Positions 23,737 to 31,654 of a DNA stretch of 43,194 nucleotides are shown one piece after another. A program made the translations under genes and the position numbers. Every line of letters starts with the position of its first letter. Within the stretch, counting starts at the first letter, position 1. Location: NCBI GenBank assembly GCA_023444705.1, contig JAEXMB010000051.1:1-43194 (forward strand). Direction: 5' to 3'. Under the pieces are notes generated by a model. That model saw nothing but the letters and a program-made list of their open reading frames with translations, did no database searches and was not told where the DNA came from. The DNA comes from Pseudomonadota bacterium (lineage in GTDB: Bacteria > Pseudomonadota > Alphaproteobacteria > Micavibrionales > UBA2020).

Positions 23737-25011
23737 TTACTTGCTGGCGGCCTGTTTTTCTTTTTCAGGCTTTTCCGCTTTTTCGGCTTTGTCCGGTTTA
23801 TCGGATTTTTCTGTCTTTTCCGGCTTGTCGTTTGCCGGTTTTTCCGCCGCAGGCGCAGCCGTGATAATCGCAAGGCTGCCATTGACGACGCCAAGGCCCA
23901 TCTGGCCTTCGCGCAGGCGCAGGGCATCTTCGCCAAACAGCTTGAAACGCCAGCCTTTCATCGCCGGCACGTCGGCTTCCTTGCCATAGGCGGCGATCTG
24001 CTCAAGCTCGCTTGCGGTGCAGAGCAGCTTGGGCGCGACCTGCGCCTGTTCGCATTTCATCTTTAGCAAGACGCGCAGCAGATCGATCGTCGGGCCGATG
24101 CCGCCGGGCAGCTGTGCGCGCAGCTCGCGCTTGGGGATTTCGTCGTCGGGCATGTCAAGCCCGCGCTTGACGGCGTCAAGCACCTCAAGCGCGCGGTCGC
24201 TGTCGGCAAAACCTTGAGAGATGTTGCGCATCTTGGCCAGCGCCTCGCGGCTGGTGGGCGGGTGGGTTGAAATTTCCGCCAGCGCCTCGTCCTTCATGAT
24301 GCGTCCGCGCGGCACGTCCGCTTCCTGCGCCAGTTTCTCGCGCCATGCGGCCAGCGCCTTGAGTACCGCCAGCACGCGCGGCTTGTTGCTCGGCACTTTT
24401 ACGCGCTCCCATGCCTCGTCGGGCTTGGTGACGTAGTTTTCCTTGCGCGTCAGCGCTTTCATTTCGTCTTTGATCCAGGCGGTGCGCTTGGACTGTTCGA
24501 TCTTGTCGGCAAGCTTGAGGAAAACTTTGCGCAGGTGCGTGACGTCGGCCAGCGCGTATTTCAGCTGCTTGGACGTCAGCGGGCGCATGGCCCAGTCGGT
24601 GAAGCGCGACGATTTGTCGATCTGCTTGCGTGCGAGTGAATTGACGAGTGCTTCGTAGCTGACCTGTTCGCCAAAGCCGCAGACCATCGCCGCGATCTGC
24701 GTGTCAAAAAGCGGCGTGGGCAGCTTGCCGTTCATCTCGCGGTAGAAGATTTCAAGATCCTGGCGGCAGGCATGGAAGACTTTCAGCACTTCCTTGTTGA
24801 GCATCACCTCCCAGAACGGGGACAGGTCGATGCCATCGGCCAGCGGGTCGATCGCGTAGGGTTCCTCGTCATCGCCCGCGACCTGGATCAGGCACAGGCG
24901 CGCCCAATAGGTTTTCTCGCGGATGAATTCGGTGTCGACTGTGATGAAGTCCGACTTCTTGAGGCGGTTGCACAGCGACTTGAGTTCTTTGGTGGTGGTA
25001 ATCAATGACAT
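23737..25011 (-). CDS. rnd: Ribonuclease D with a charged low-complexity tail
   Basis: 424 residues from the ATG at 25011 (MSLITTTKELKSLC). DEDDy exonuclease domain: Asp26 and Glu28 (ITVDTEFIREKTYW), VFHACRQDLEIFYREM, and YALADVTHLRKVFLKL. An HRDC domain follows (LKALAAWREKLAQEADVPRGRIMKDEAL). It trims 3' ends of tRNA and other structured RNA. The last ~40 residues are a Lys/Glu/Asp/Pro repeat tail (KPEKTEKSDKPDKAEKAEK), beyond the usual ~385-residue enzyme, and probably disordered; it may add RNA or membrane affinity. Confidence 0.95.
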   Translation of the reverse strand: MSLITTTKELKSLCNRLKKSDFITVDTEFIREKTYWARLCLIQVAGDDEEPYAIDPLADGIDLSPFWEVMLNKEVLKVFHACRQDLEIFYREMNGKLPTPLFDTQIAAMVCGFGEQVSYEALVNSLARKQIDKSSRFTDWAMRPLTSKQLKYALADVTHLRKVFLKLADKIEQSKRTAWIKDEMKALTRKENYVTKPDEAWERVKVPSNKPRVLAVLKALAAWREKLAQEADVPRGRIMKDEALAEISTHPPTSREALAKMRNISQGFADSDRALEVLDAVKRGLDMPDDEIPKRELRAQLPGGIGPTIDLLRVLLKMKCEQAQVAPKLLCTASELEQIAAYGKEADVPAMKGWRFKLFGEDALRLREGQMGLGVVNGSLAIITAAPAAEKPANDKPEKTEKSDKPDKAEKAEKPEKEKQAASK

Positions 25012-25053
25012 AGCGTCATTTTTACACCAAAATGTCCGTCACCGATAGGGGGA

Positions 25054-25563
25054 TTAACGCCTGTGGGCGGGTGTTTTGGTGGCAGGTGTGCGGCCTGATT
25101 GTGCGTGGCCTACGTCATGCACGCCACCAAATTTGTGGCGCAAGCCTGCCTTCAGCGTACTTTTGGCGGGTTCAGTCGCCAGATCCGGCGATGTTTCGGG
25201 CGCGTGATGCTGCCTGTGCGGCAAAGCGATACGCGGGCTGAGTGCGCTGGTCATCATGCTTATGCTCTTTCCTGCGCCATAACCAAAAACCCCGCCCAGT
25301 AGCGCAAGCGGGCTGGCCGGAATGAAGGTTGCGGCTAGCGCGCCGCAGAAAACACCTAATGCGCCATCAGCAATTTTTTGCTGGGTTGATTGTGCTTGCG
25401 CTACGCCCGCCACGCCGCCAAGGGCAGCACCAAGGGGTAGCATGTAGGCCAGGGCCGCAAACGGCAGGAGTGTAAAGACGGCAATACCACCCACCAGCCC
25501 AGCGGCAGCGCACCCATAGCCCAGCAAAGGGGAAGTCGCGATACGGCGGGTTTGATCTGACAT
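25054..25563 (-). CDS. Hypothetical Gly/Ala-rich membrane protein
   Basis: 169 residues from the ATG at 25563 (MSDQTRRIATSPLLGYG), preceded by GGAAGGAAACACC. There are three hydrophobic stretches (about 13-45, 66-87 and 90-107) with many glycines (LGYGCAAAGLVGGIAVFTLL, GALGVFCGALAATF, LLGGVFGYGAGKSISMM). The C-terminal third is polar and basic with histidines (PHRQHHAPETS, GLRHKFGGVHDVGHAQS, KTPAHRR). I recognise no family. It is the last of three same-strand genes for membrane proteins of similar build, each with a polar or Pro-rich C-terminal tail. Confidence 0.7.
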   Translation of the reverse strand: MSDQTRRIATSPLLGYGCAAAGLVGGIAVFTLLPFAALAYMLPLGAALGGVAGVAQAQSTQQKIADGALGVFCGALAATFIPASPLALLGGVFGYGAGKSISMMTSALSPRIALPHRQHHAPETSPDLATEPAKSTLKAGLRHKFGGVHDVGHAQSGRTPATKTPAHRR

Positions 25564-25608
25564 GGTGTTTCCTTCCGCTATTCTAAAATCTTGTATTATC
25601 AAAAGAAT

Positions 25609-25638
25609 AGCAGGTTTACATATAAATGTAAACCTGCT
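25609..25638. terminator. Perfect 13-bp hairpin between two membrane-protein genes
   Basis: Arms AGCAGGTTTACAT and ATGTAAACCTGCT with loop ATAA. On the minus strand it is followed by the T-rich ATTCTTTTG, so it may terminate or attenuate the transcript from the gene at 25674-26228 before the gene starting at 25563. The T-run is imperfect, so a regulatory hairpin or a protein-binding site is also possible. Confidence 0.55.
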
Positions 25639-25673
25639 AAAGCAATAAAATTTCTTTTAAAAACAGCCGTTTA

Positions 25674-26228
25674 TTATTTGGGCTGTGGACCGGGCAGTTG
25701 CGGCGCGGGTTTTGGGCGGTTGTCGCCGATCACAAGAATCTCGCCCTTCAGAGCGGCCTGGTCAAAAGACGGGCGCAGGCTGGCCGTCTTGAACGTGCTT
25801 TTTTCAGGCTTTTGCGGCTGTTGAACAGCACGGTTGTTCTGCACGATCTTGACGCTGGGGTTTGATGATGGAATGAGCATGTCTGCAAAACGGCCGCATT
25901 TCAGGCCCATATTCGCGCACACCTTGGTGGTCAGCAACATGGGGCCAAAAGCGGCGCCCAGCACAAAGCCGGTGGCGGCGCTGGCCGTACGGGAGAAAAA
26001 CCCTTTGTTCCAGTCGCCATGCGCCATCAGGAACCCGACGGCCACACCACCGATGATCGAGAGTGGAAAGTATCCCAACGTCATCACGACGCCGATCAAC
26101 GCACCGACGCCCCCAGCGGTTATCGCGGACGCCTTGGCAAGAAAGCTGTCGTTCTTGTGACCGAAGTTGGCGGCATAACCTGCGGCCGTATTTTTGGTGC
26201 TTTGGATCAGTGTGCTCAGTGCGTTCAT
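25674..26228 (-). CDS. Hypothetical membrane protein with Pro-rich tail
   Basis: 184 residues starting MNALSTLIQSTKNTAAGYAA. Two or three hydrophobic helices are at about 32-68 (AITAGGVGALIGVVMTLGYF, PLSIIGGVAVGFLM) and 80-101 (SAATGFVLGAAFGPMLLTTK). A polar tail follows, rich in Asn, Gln, Lys and Pro (KIVQNNRAVQQPQKPEKSTF, PKPAPQLPGPQPK). There are two cysteines (VCANMGLKCG). No family recognised. Same strand and build as its two neighbours; the next gene upstream ends 26 bases before its start, so they are likely co-transcribed. Confidence 0.7.
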   Translation of the reverse strand: MNALSTLIQSTKNTAAGYAANFGHKNDSFLAKASAITAGGVGALIGVVMTLGYFPLSIIGGVAVGFLMAHGDWNKGFFSRTASAATGFVLGAAFGPMLLTTKVCANMGLKCGRFADMLIPSSNPSVKIVQNNRAVQQPQKPEKSTFKTASLRPSFDQAALKGEILVIGDNRPKPAPQLPGPQPK

Positions 26229-26254
26229 AGGGATGACGTTCCTGCTGCTGATGA

Positions 26255-27304
26255 TTAACTGGTTTTACGTGCGGGCGCAGGTTTGCCTGCGGGTTTTGCA
26301 CTTTGCTGGGCTTGCTGTTGCGCGGCCGCGGCATCGGCTGCGGCTTGCGAGAAATCCGCACTGGCCTTGGGTGCCTCGGCGGCAAAGGTTTTTGCGGGTG
26401 TTGCATCTGCAACGGCGGGGGCCGCAAGTGCTGGCGCCGTGCCCGACGTTTCGCTGTCATGTCCGCGCAAGGTGTCATAGGCGGCGCGCATCGAGGCGCC
26501 AAAACCCTTCACCAGCGTTTCCGCTGTGGTCAGGCCTGCATGAATGGCGCCAAAGGCGACGGTGCCCACAGCAACCATCGGCCACATGGCGCAGACGACG
26601 CCGGTGGCGAAGGTTTTCTTGCCGATGTTCTTGACGGCGTTTTTAAGATCGCCCTTGGGGATCAGCACGCCGACCGCGCGCACGCCGATGCCAAGCGCGA
26701 GCAGGGGCGCGCCGGTATAAAAAGCCGACAGGAAGACATAGGGCAGCGCAAATGCCATGAAGCCCGCAGCGCCGCCGATGACTGCACCGCCAAGGATGGA
26801 TGCGACGGCTTTGCCCTGTGTCCAGTTCAGACGCTTGGGGTCCATCTTCTTGCTGTTGGGAACAAGGAAATAGCGCAGTTTCATGCCGCTAAACGCGTCT
26901 TTCCACGAATGGCGGAAGTTGCCAAACGCCACGCGTGCGATCGTGCGCTTTTTCACGCGGGGTTGCGTGCGTGCCTTTTCGCGCTTGAGCGCGCGCTCGG
27001 CCATCTTGCGGAATTTCGGGTCGAGTTCGCCGGCGGCGTCAAGACGGTTGATGGCTTCTTCAAGCGTCTCGCTGTTTTTGGGGTCGGACTTGAGAACCGG
27101 CAGCTTGAAATCACCCGACGGCTTGCCGCGCAGGTCGTTCCAGCCTTGTTTGAGGTCTGCGACGAACAGGCCCCAATAGCGCGCCACGGGCTGCGCGATC
27201 TTTTCGCGAAACAGGCGCACTTCCTCAAGCGAGCGCAGGGCGAATTCGGTGGGTTGGGGTTCTTGTTGTTGCGGCGTGTTGGACTGAACGGGTTGTTCGG
27301 TCAT
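26255..27304 (-). CDS. Hypothetical membrane protein, 349 residues
   Basis: It begins MTEQPVQSNTPQQQEPQPTE and has a long cytoplasmic-looking N-terminal half, rich in Lys and Arg (KFRKMAERALKREKARTQPR, VKKRTIARVAFGNFRHSW). A hydrophobic block at about 165-265 holds three or four helices (VASILGGAVIGGAAGFMAFA, ALPYVFLSAFYTGAPLLALG, TFATGVVCAMWPMVAVGTVA). A tail of Ala, Gln, Pro and Lys follows (ADAAAAQQQAQQSAKPAGKP). No family recognised. A consensus-like promoter (27377-27405) lies just upstream, so this is probably the first gene of the three-gene unit. Confidence 0.75.
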   Translation of the reverse strand: MTEQPVQSNTPQQQEPQPTEFALRSLEEVRLFREKIAQPVARYWGLFVADLKQGWNDLRGKPSGDFKLPVLKSDPKNSETLEEAINRLDAAGELDPKFRKMAERALKREKARTQPRVKKRTIARVAFGNFRHSWKDAFSGMKLRYFLVPNSKKMDPKRLNWTQGKAVASILGGAVIGGAAGFMAFALPYVFLSAFYTGAPLLALGIGVRAVGVLIPKGDLKNAVKNIGKKTFATGVVCAMWPMVAVGTVAFGAIHAGLTTAETLVKGFGASMRAAYDTLRGHDSETSGTAPALAAPAVADATPAKTFAAEAPKASADFSQAAADAAAAQQQAQQSAKPAGKPAPARKTS

Positions 27305-27376
27305 GGCGGGTGTCCTTGCATTGAGTGGGCGCGAGACGGATATCGCGCCGAAAGGGCGGTTGTCAAACTAAGCCAT

Positions 27377-27405
27377 ATTCTAAATGCAAACCATTGTTAT
27401 GTCAA
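27377..27405 (-). promoter_or_regulatory. Sigma-70-type promoter of the membrane-protein cluster
   Basis: On the minus strand: TTGACA, 17-base spacer, TAGAAT, about 70 bases before the start of the gene at 27304. It is a near-perfect housekeeping promoter. Confidence 0.65.
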
Positions 27406-27552
27406 CTATAATAAGGGATAGAGCTACATGTGAAATATTATTGCTCAATAACACAAGAGATCTTCTTCCATCCTAATGAAGGCCTGCCACGAAACCATTG
27501 TTTTTCCGCATCTTTCTGTTAAAACAGAACGGCATAACAAAAGAGGATTTCC

Positions 27553-29382
27553 ATGCACGCCTATCGTTCCCACACCTGTGGCGCCCTGCGCGCGTCTGAT
27601 GCCGGATCAAACGTTAAACTGTCTGGCTGGATTCACCGCAAACGCGACCACGGTGGCCTGTTGTTCGTCGACCTGCGCGACCACTACGGCCTGACGCAAT
27701 GCGTGATCAACAAAGACAGCCCCGTCTTTGCCGAGCTGGAAAAACACCGTCTTGAAAACGTCATCATGGTCGAGGGCGAGGCCGTCAAGCGCACGGCCGA
27801 AACCGTGAACAAGAACCTGCCCACCGGCGAGATCGAGGTGAAGGTCAGCAAGATCACCCTGCTGTCCGCCCCCGTGACCGAAATGCTGCCCCTGCAGGTC
27901 AACAGCGACGAACCCTATGGCGAGGACGTGCGCCTGAAATACCGCTTCCTCGACCTGCGCCGCGATGTGCTGCACAAAAACATCATGCTGCGCTCAGACG
28001 TTACCTCGTCCCTGCGCACGCGCATGATCGCCGAGGGTTTCCGCGAATTCCAGACGCCGATTTTGACGGCTTCTTCGCCGGAAGGCGCGCGCGACTTCCT
28101 CGTGCCCTCGCGCCTGCATCCGGGCAAGTTCTATGCGCTGCCCCAAGCGCCCCAGCAGTTCAAGCAATTGCTGATGATGTCGGGGTTTGACCGCTACTTC
28201 CAGATCGCGGCCTGCTTCCGCGACGAAGATGCGCGCGCCGACCGCACGGCGGGCGAATTCTACCAGCTTGACGTTGAAATGAGCTTCGTCACGCAAGACG
28301 ATATCTTCAAGGTCATGGAAAGCGTGATCGGCGGCATGTTCGAGGAATTCTCGGACTTCACCGGTACCAAATACGCCATCAGCCCGGCACCGTGGGTGCG
28401 CATTCCGTTTGACGAGTCGATGCTGAAATACGGCAACGACAAGCCCGACCTGCGCAACCCGCTGGTCATTGTCGACGTGACCGAAGTATTCAAGCGCGAC
28501 GACGTCGAATTCAAGGCCTTCAAGGGCGTGATCGAAAAGGGCGGTGTTGTGCGCGCCATCCGTGCGCCCAATGTCGGCGACAAGCCGCGCAGCTTCTTTG
28601 ACAAGCTCAACGACTTCGCCAAGGAACAAGGCGCGCCCGGTCTTGGCTACGTCACCTTTGACGGTGCCGAAGGCAAGGGCCCCATCGCCAAGTTCATCCC
28701 CGCCGCAGCGCAAGACGTTTTGCGCAACTTGACGGGTGCCGGCACGGGTGATGCCGTGTTCTTTGTCTGCGACATGGCCGATAAGGCGGCACCGCTGGCA
28801 GGCAAGGCGCGCACGCGCATTGCCGAGGACCTCGACCTCATCGAGAAAAACACGTTCAAGTTCTGCTGGATCGTCGACTTCCCGATGTACGAGATCAACG
28901 ACAAGACCGGCAAGGTGGATTTCTCCCACAACCCGTTCTCGATGCCGCAGGGCGGACTTGAGGCGCTGAATACGCAAGACCCGCTGACCATCAAGGCCAT
29001 CCAGTACGACTGCGTGCTGAACGGCGTCGAGCTGGCCTCGGGCGGTATCCGCAACCACATTCCCGAAGCGATGGAGCGCGCGTTTGAAATCGCGGGCTAT
29101 CCGCGTGAATCCGTGCGCGAGAAGTTTGGCGGCATGTACAATGCCTTCACCTTTGGCGCGCCGCCGCACGGTGGCTGCGCCTTCGGGCTTGACCGCATGG
29201 TCATGTTCCTGGCCAACGAACCCAACGTGCGCGAGGTCATCGCCTTCCCGATGAACCAGCAGGCCGAAGACCTGCTGATGGGCGCACCTGCCACGGTTGA
29301 ACAGCACCAGCTGCGCGACGTGCATATCAAGCTTGAATTGCCCAAGGCAAAGGCGGACGCTGGCAAAAGCAAAGTGGCGTAA
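27553..29382 (+). CDS. aspS: Aspartyl-tRNA synthetase (probably non-discriminating)
   Basis: 609 residues, the usual length for bacterial AspRS; the ATG at 27553 follows AAAAGAGGATTTCC. The OB-fold anticodon domain (about 20-110) reads VKLSGWIHRKRDHGGLLFVD. The class II core includes FQTPILTASSPEGARDFLVP, FRDEDARADRTAGEFYQLD (motif 2), a GAD insert (about 300-410) and GGCAFGLDRMVMFL (motif 3). The bacterial 'RDHGG' at 31-35, with His33, matches enzymes that also charge tRNA-Asn with Asp, for later amidation by GatCAB; discriminating enzymes such as that of E. coli have RDLG. Its stop is 3 bases before the next gene, so the two are co-transcribed. Confidence 0.96.
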   Translation: MHAYRSHTCGALRASDAGSNVKLSGWIHRKRDHGGLLFVDLRDHYGLTQCVINKDSPVFAELEKHRLENVIMVEGEAVKRTAETVNKNLPTGEIEVKVSKITLLSAPVTEMLPLQVNSDEPYGEDVRLKYRFLDLRRDVLHKNIMLRSDVTSSLRTRMIAEGFREFQTPILTASSPEGARDFLVPSRLHPGKFYALPQAPQQFKQLLMMSGFDRYFQIAACFRDEDARADRTAGEFYQLDVEMSFVTQDDIFKVMESVIGGMFEEFSDFTGTKYAISPAPWVRIPFDESMLKYGNDKPDLRNPLVIVDVTEVFKRDDVEFKAFKGVIEKGGVVRAIRAPNVGDKPRSFFDKLNDFAKEQGAPGLGYVTFDGAEGKGPIAKFIPAAAQDVLRNLTGAGTGDAVFFVCDMADKAAPLAGKARTRIAEDLDLIEKNTFKFCWIVDFPMYEINDKTGKVDFSHNPFSMPQGGLEALNTQDPLTIKAIQYDCVLNGVELASGGIRNHIPEAMERAFEIAGYPRESVREKFGGMYNAFTFGAPPHGGCAFGLDRMVMFLANEPNVREVIAFPMNQQAEDLLMGAPATVEQHQLRDVHIKLELPKAKADAGKSKVA

Positions 29383-29385
29383 GCC

Positions 29386-30696
29386 ATGACGCAAGCAAGC
29401 CGCCGCCAGATCAAGGGAGATTACTACCGCACCACCCTGACGGCGGCTGAAAAGCGTCTGCGCGCGCCGCTGGCCGAAAGCACCGAGGCCGACGTGTGTA
29501 TCGTCGGTGCCGGTCTTGCGGGCATCAATCTGGCGCTGTCGCTGGCCGAGCGCGGCAAGCGCGTGGTGGTGATCGAACGCGCCCATATCGGGGCCGAGGC
29601 GTCGGGCCGCAATGCGGGCTTTGTTGCCAAGGGTTTTGCGGCGGGCGACCTGCCGCTGATCGATATGGTCGGCCTGCATCACGCCCGCGCGCTGGTCGAG
29701 CTGACCAAGGGGGCGCGCAAGCTGATCCGCAAGCGCATCAGCAGCTATAACATCGACTGCGCCCCCGTGAAGGACGGCGTGCTGACGGTGTCATGGCGTG
29801 ACGAGCCGCAGAAGATCAAAGACAAGATCGCGCGCGCCAACGACGCCTTTGATCTTGGCTACGAGTATTGGGACAGCCTGCGCGTGCGCGAGCATTGCAA
29901 TACCGAGCGTTATTACGACGGCATTTTTTCGCCCAGCGATTTCCAGTTCAATCCGCTGAAATACCTGATCGGCCTGGCCACGGCAGCGGAAAGCCGCGGC
30001 GGCGTGACGATCTACGAGAACAGCGAGGTCACCAGCCTGCAACGCGAGGGGCTGGAGTGGAAGGTCCGCACCGTTGCGGGCGTGGTCAGCGCGCGCGATG
30101 TTGTGCTATGCGGGGCTGCCAGCATGAAGGGCCTGTCCAAGCGCCTTGATTATGCGCTTGCACCCGTGCGTACCTACATCATGGTCAGCGCGCCGATGGA
30201 CGAAGACATCTATACGCGCAGCATCAATACCCCGCATGCGATCTACGACACGCGCTTTGCGTCGGATTACTACCGCCGCCTGCCCGAAGGCAGATTGCTG
30301 TGGGGCGGGCGCGTCAGCCTGTTCGCCCATCCGCGCAACATCGCCGAGGTGCTGACGCAGGATGCGCTCAAAGTCTATCCGCAACTCAAAGGCCATCTGC
30401 GCCCCGAATTTGCCTGGGGCGGCGTGCTGGCCTATCCCAGCCACAAGATGCCGATGCTCTCGCGCCTGAAAGATGGCTTGTGGTGCAACACCGGTTTTGG
30501 CGGGCATGGCATTTGCCCGACGGCGGTGGCGGGCGAGGTCATGGCCGACGCGCTGGCGTCACCGGCCGTGCATCAGGCCAAGGCGCTTGAACTGTTCAGC
30601 GATTTCAAGCCGGGCTTTATCGGCGGCCCGCTGGCGGGTGCCGGCGCGCAGGCTGTATATCTGTGGTGGCGTTTGCGCGACGCGCTCAATATCTGA
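29386..30696 (+). CDS. PuuB-like FAD-dependent amine oxidoreductase
   Basis: 436 residues. Nucleotide-binding signature ADVCIVGAGLAGINLALSLAE (about 36-56), then IGAEASGRNAGFVAKGFAAGD, the PuuB-type loop. The C-terminal half has FAWGGVLAYPSHKMPMLSR and NTGFGGHGICPTAVAGEVMAD, matching flavin-binding residues of the DAO family. The substrate is unknown; polyamine derivatives, glycine or sarcosine-type amines are candidates. It shares length and layout with the PuuB-like protein at 10542-11852, but many residues differ, so it probably has a different substrate. It follows aspS by 3 bases, an unusual partner, and is convergent with the first HExxH gene. Confidence 0.85.
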   Translation: MTQASRRQIKGDYYRTTLTAAEKRLRAPLAESTEADVCIVGAGLAGINLALSLAERGKRVVVIERAHIGAEASGRNAGFVAKGFAAGDLPLIDMVGLHHARALVELTKGARKLIRKRISSYNIDCAPVKDGVLTVSWRDEPQKIKDKIARANDAFDLGYEYWDSLRVREHCNTERYYDGIFSPSDFQFNPLKYLIGLATAAESRGGVTIYENSEVTSLQREGLEWKVRTVAGVVSARDVVLCGAASMKGLSKRLDYALAPVRTYIMVSAPMDEDIYTRSINTPHAIYDTRFASDYYRRLPEGRLLWGGRVSLFAHPRNIAEVLTQDALKVYPQLKGHLRPEFAWGGVLAYPSHKMPMLSRLKDGLWCNTGFGGHGICPTAVAGEVMADALASPAVHQAKALELFSDFKPGFIGGPLAGAGAQAVYLWWRLRDALNI

Positions 30697-30700
30697 TCGA

Positions 30701-31549
30701 TCAGGATTTTCTGCCAAAGCCGAAGATGCGCTGCATCAGCGTGGGCGGCTGCTCCGCTGCGGGCGGTGCGTCGGGCAGGGGCGTGCGGTTTTGCGGGTCG
30801 GCAAAGCAATGGTCGATGACGCGCTGGTCGGTATCCGACGGCTTGCCGCTGGTCTGGTTGAAGGTCACGCTGTAGCTGACGATGCAGCGGTAAACCTGCC
30901 GGCGGTGGCGCTCCACCCCAAGGCGCGAGGCCTGCGCATGGGGAAAGCGCGCTTCGACCACGCGCATCAGCTGGTCGTTGCCCTCGCGCGTGCTGGTCTT
31001 GTCGCCGAGCATGCGCACGGCGTTGCGGCTGCCGGGGTTGAGAAACAGGCGCGCGTAATCGCCCACGATGCTGGCCTGTTGTTCGTTGCAGAACTGGCCA
31101 AAGCGCGATTGCGGCGTCAGGGTGTATTCGTAAGTCTTGCAGATGCGCGCCCAATTGCCGCGGTGCTGCCAGATATGCGTCATTTCGTGCATATAGGTTT
31201 CAAAATGCGTGCCGCTTGACTGCGTCAGGTCGGGCTGCTTCAGGCCGGGGCTGAAGAAATAGATATGACGGCGCGACAGCGGCACCATTGCCGAGGGATA
31301 TTGCACGATGTCGTTGACCCATGCGCGCACGTAATGCTTGCGGATGTCATTGGTGCGAAAATCCGGGCCGAACAGCGATTGCGCGACGCGCACTTCCTCG
31401 GGCGTCAGCGGTACTGATCCGGTCGCGGTGCCAAAGACGATGGCGCCGCCGCCCGCCACGCCGCCGACGGCAAGTGCGGCACTGCCCGCCACGATTTTAA
31501 AGCGGCGGCTGAGTTTCTTGCGCGCAGGTTTGCCGTTGGGGTCGGACAT
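30701..31549 (-). CDS. Membrane-anchored putative zinc peptidase, paralogue A
   Basis: 282 residues; ATG 31549 follows AAAGGCCACCGG. A basic N-terminus and one hydrophobic helix (about 18-42) suggest an anchor with the rest in the periplasm. The domain opens with LTPEEVRVAQSLFGPDFRTN. The zinc-type motif is HEMTHIWQH (His121, Glu122, His125) with a likely third ligand Glu156 in CNEQQ, 30 residues after His125. Four cysteines shared with the three paralogues lie at 137, 154, 222 and 248. YEYTLTPQSRF is nearly identical in paralogue B. The HE.TH..Q and E[QR]Q layout resembles DUF4157 and 'vgr-related' proteins; enzymatic activity is inferred from the motif only. Paralogue B starts 105 bases upstream of this one and a flavoprotein gene converges on it. 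Confidence 0.78.
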   Translation of the reverse strand: MSDPNGKPARKKLSRRFKIVAGSAALAVGGVAGGGAIVFGTATGSVPLTPEEVRVAQSLFGPDFRTNDIRKHYVRAWVNDIVQYPSAMVPLSRRHIYFFSPGLKQPDLTQSSGTHFETYMHEMTHIWQHRGNWARICKTYEYTLTPQSRFGQFCNEQQASIVGDYARLFLNPGSRNAVRMLGDKTSTREGNDQLMRVVEARFPHAQASRLGVERHRRQVYRCIVSYSVTFNQTSGKPSDTDQRVIDHCFADPQNRTPLPDAPPAAEQPPTLMQRIFGFGRKS

Positions 31550-31654
31550 CCGGTGGCCTTTGCAAAAGACGCATTTTTGAACAAGGAAGGTTCAAGCATA
31601 GGCCAGCCGTTGGCGGCATGGCAACCATCAATCGACATGTTGCATTGCGGTATA

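Noticed and set aside
27994..29682. A 562-codon minus-strand open frame over aspS
   Set aside because: Complete class II synthetase motifs lie on the plus strand; the antisense product has shadow composition only.
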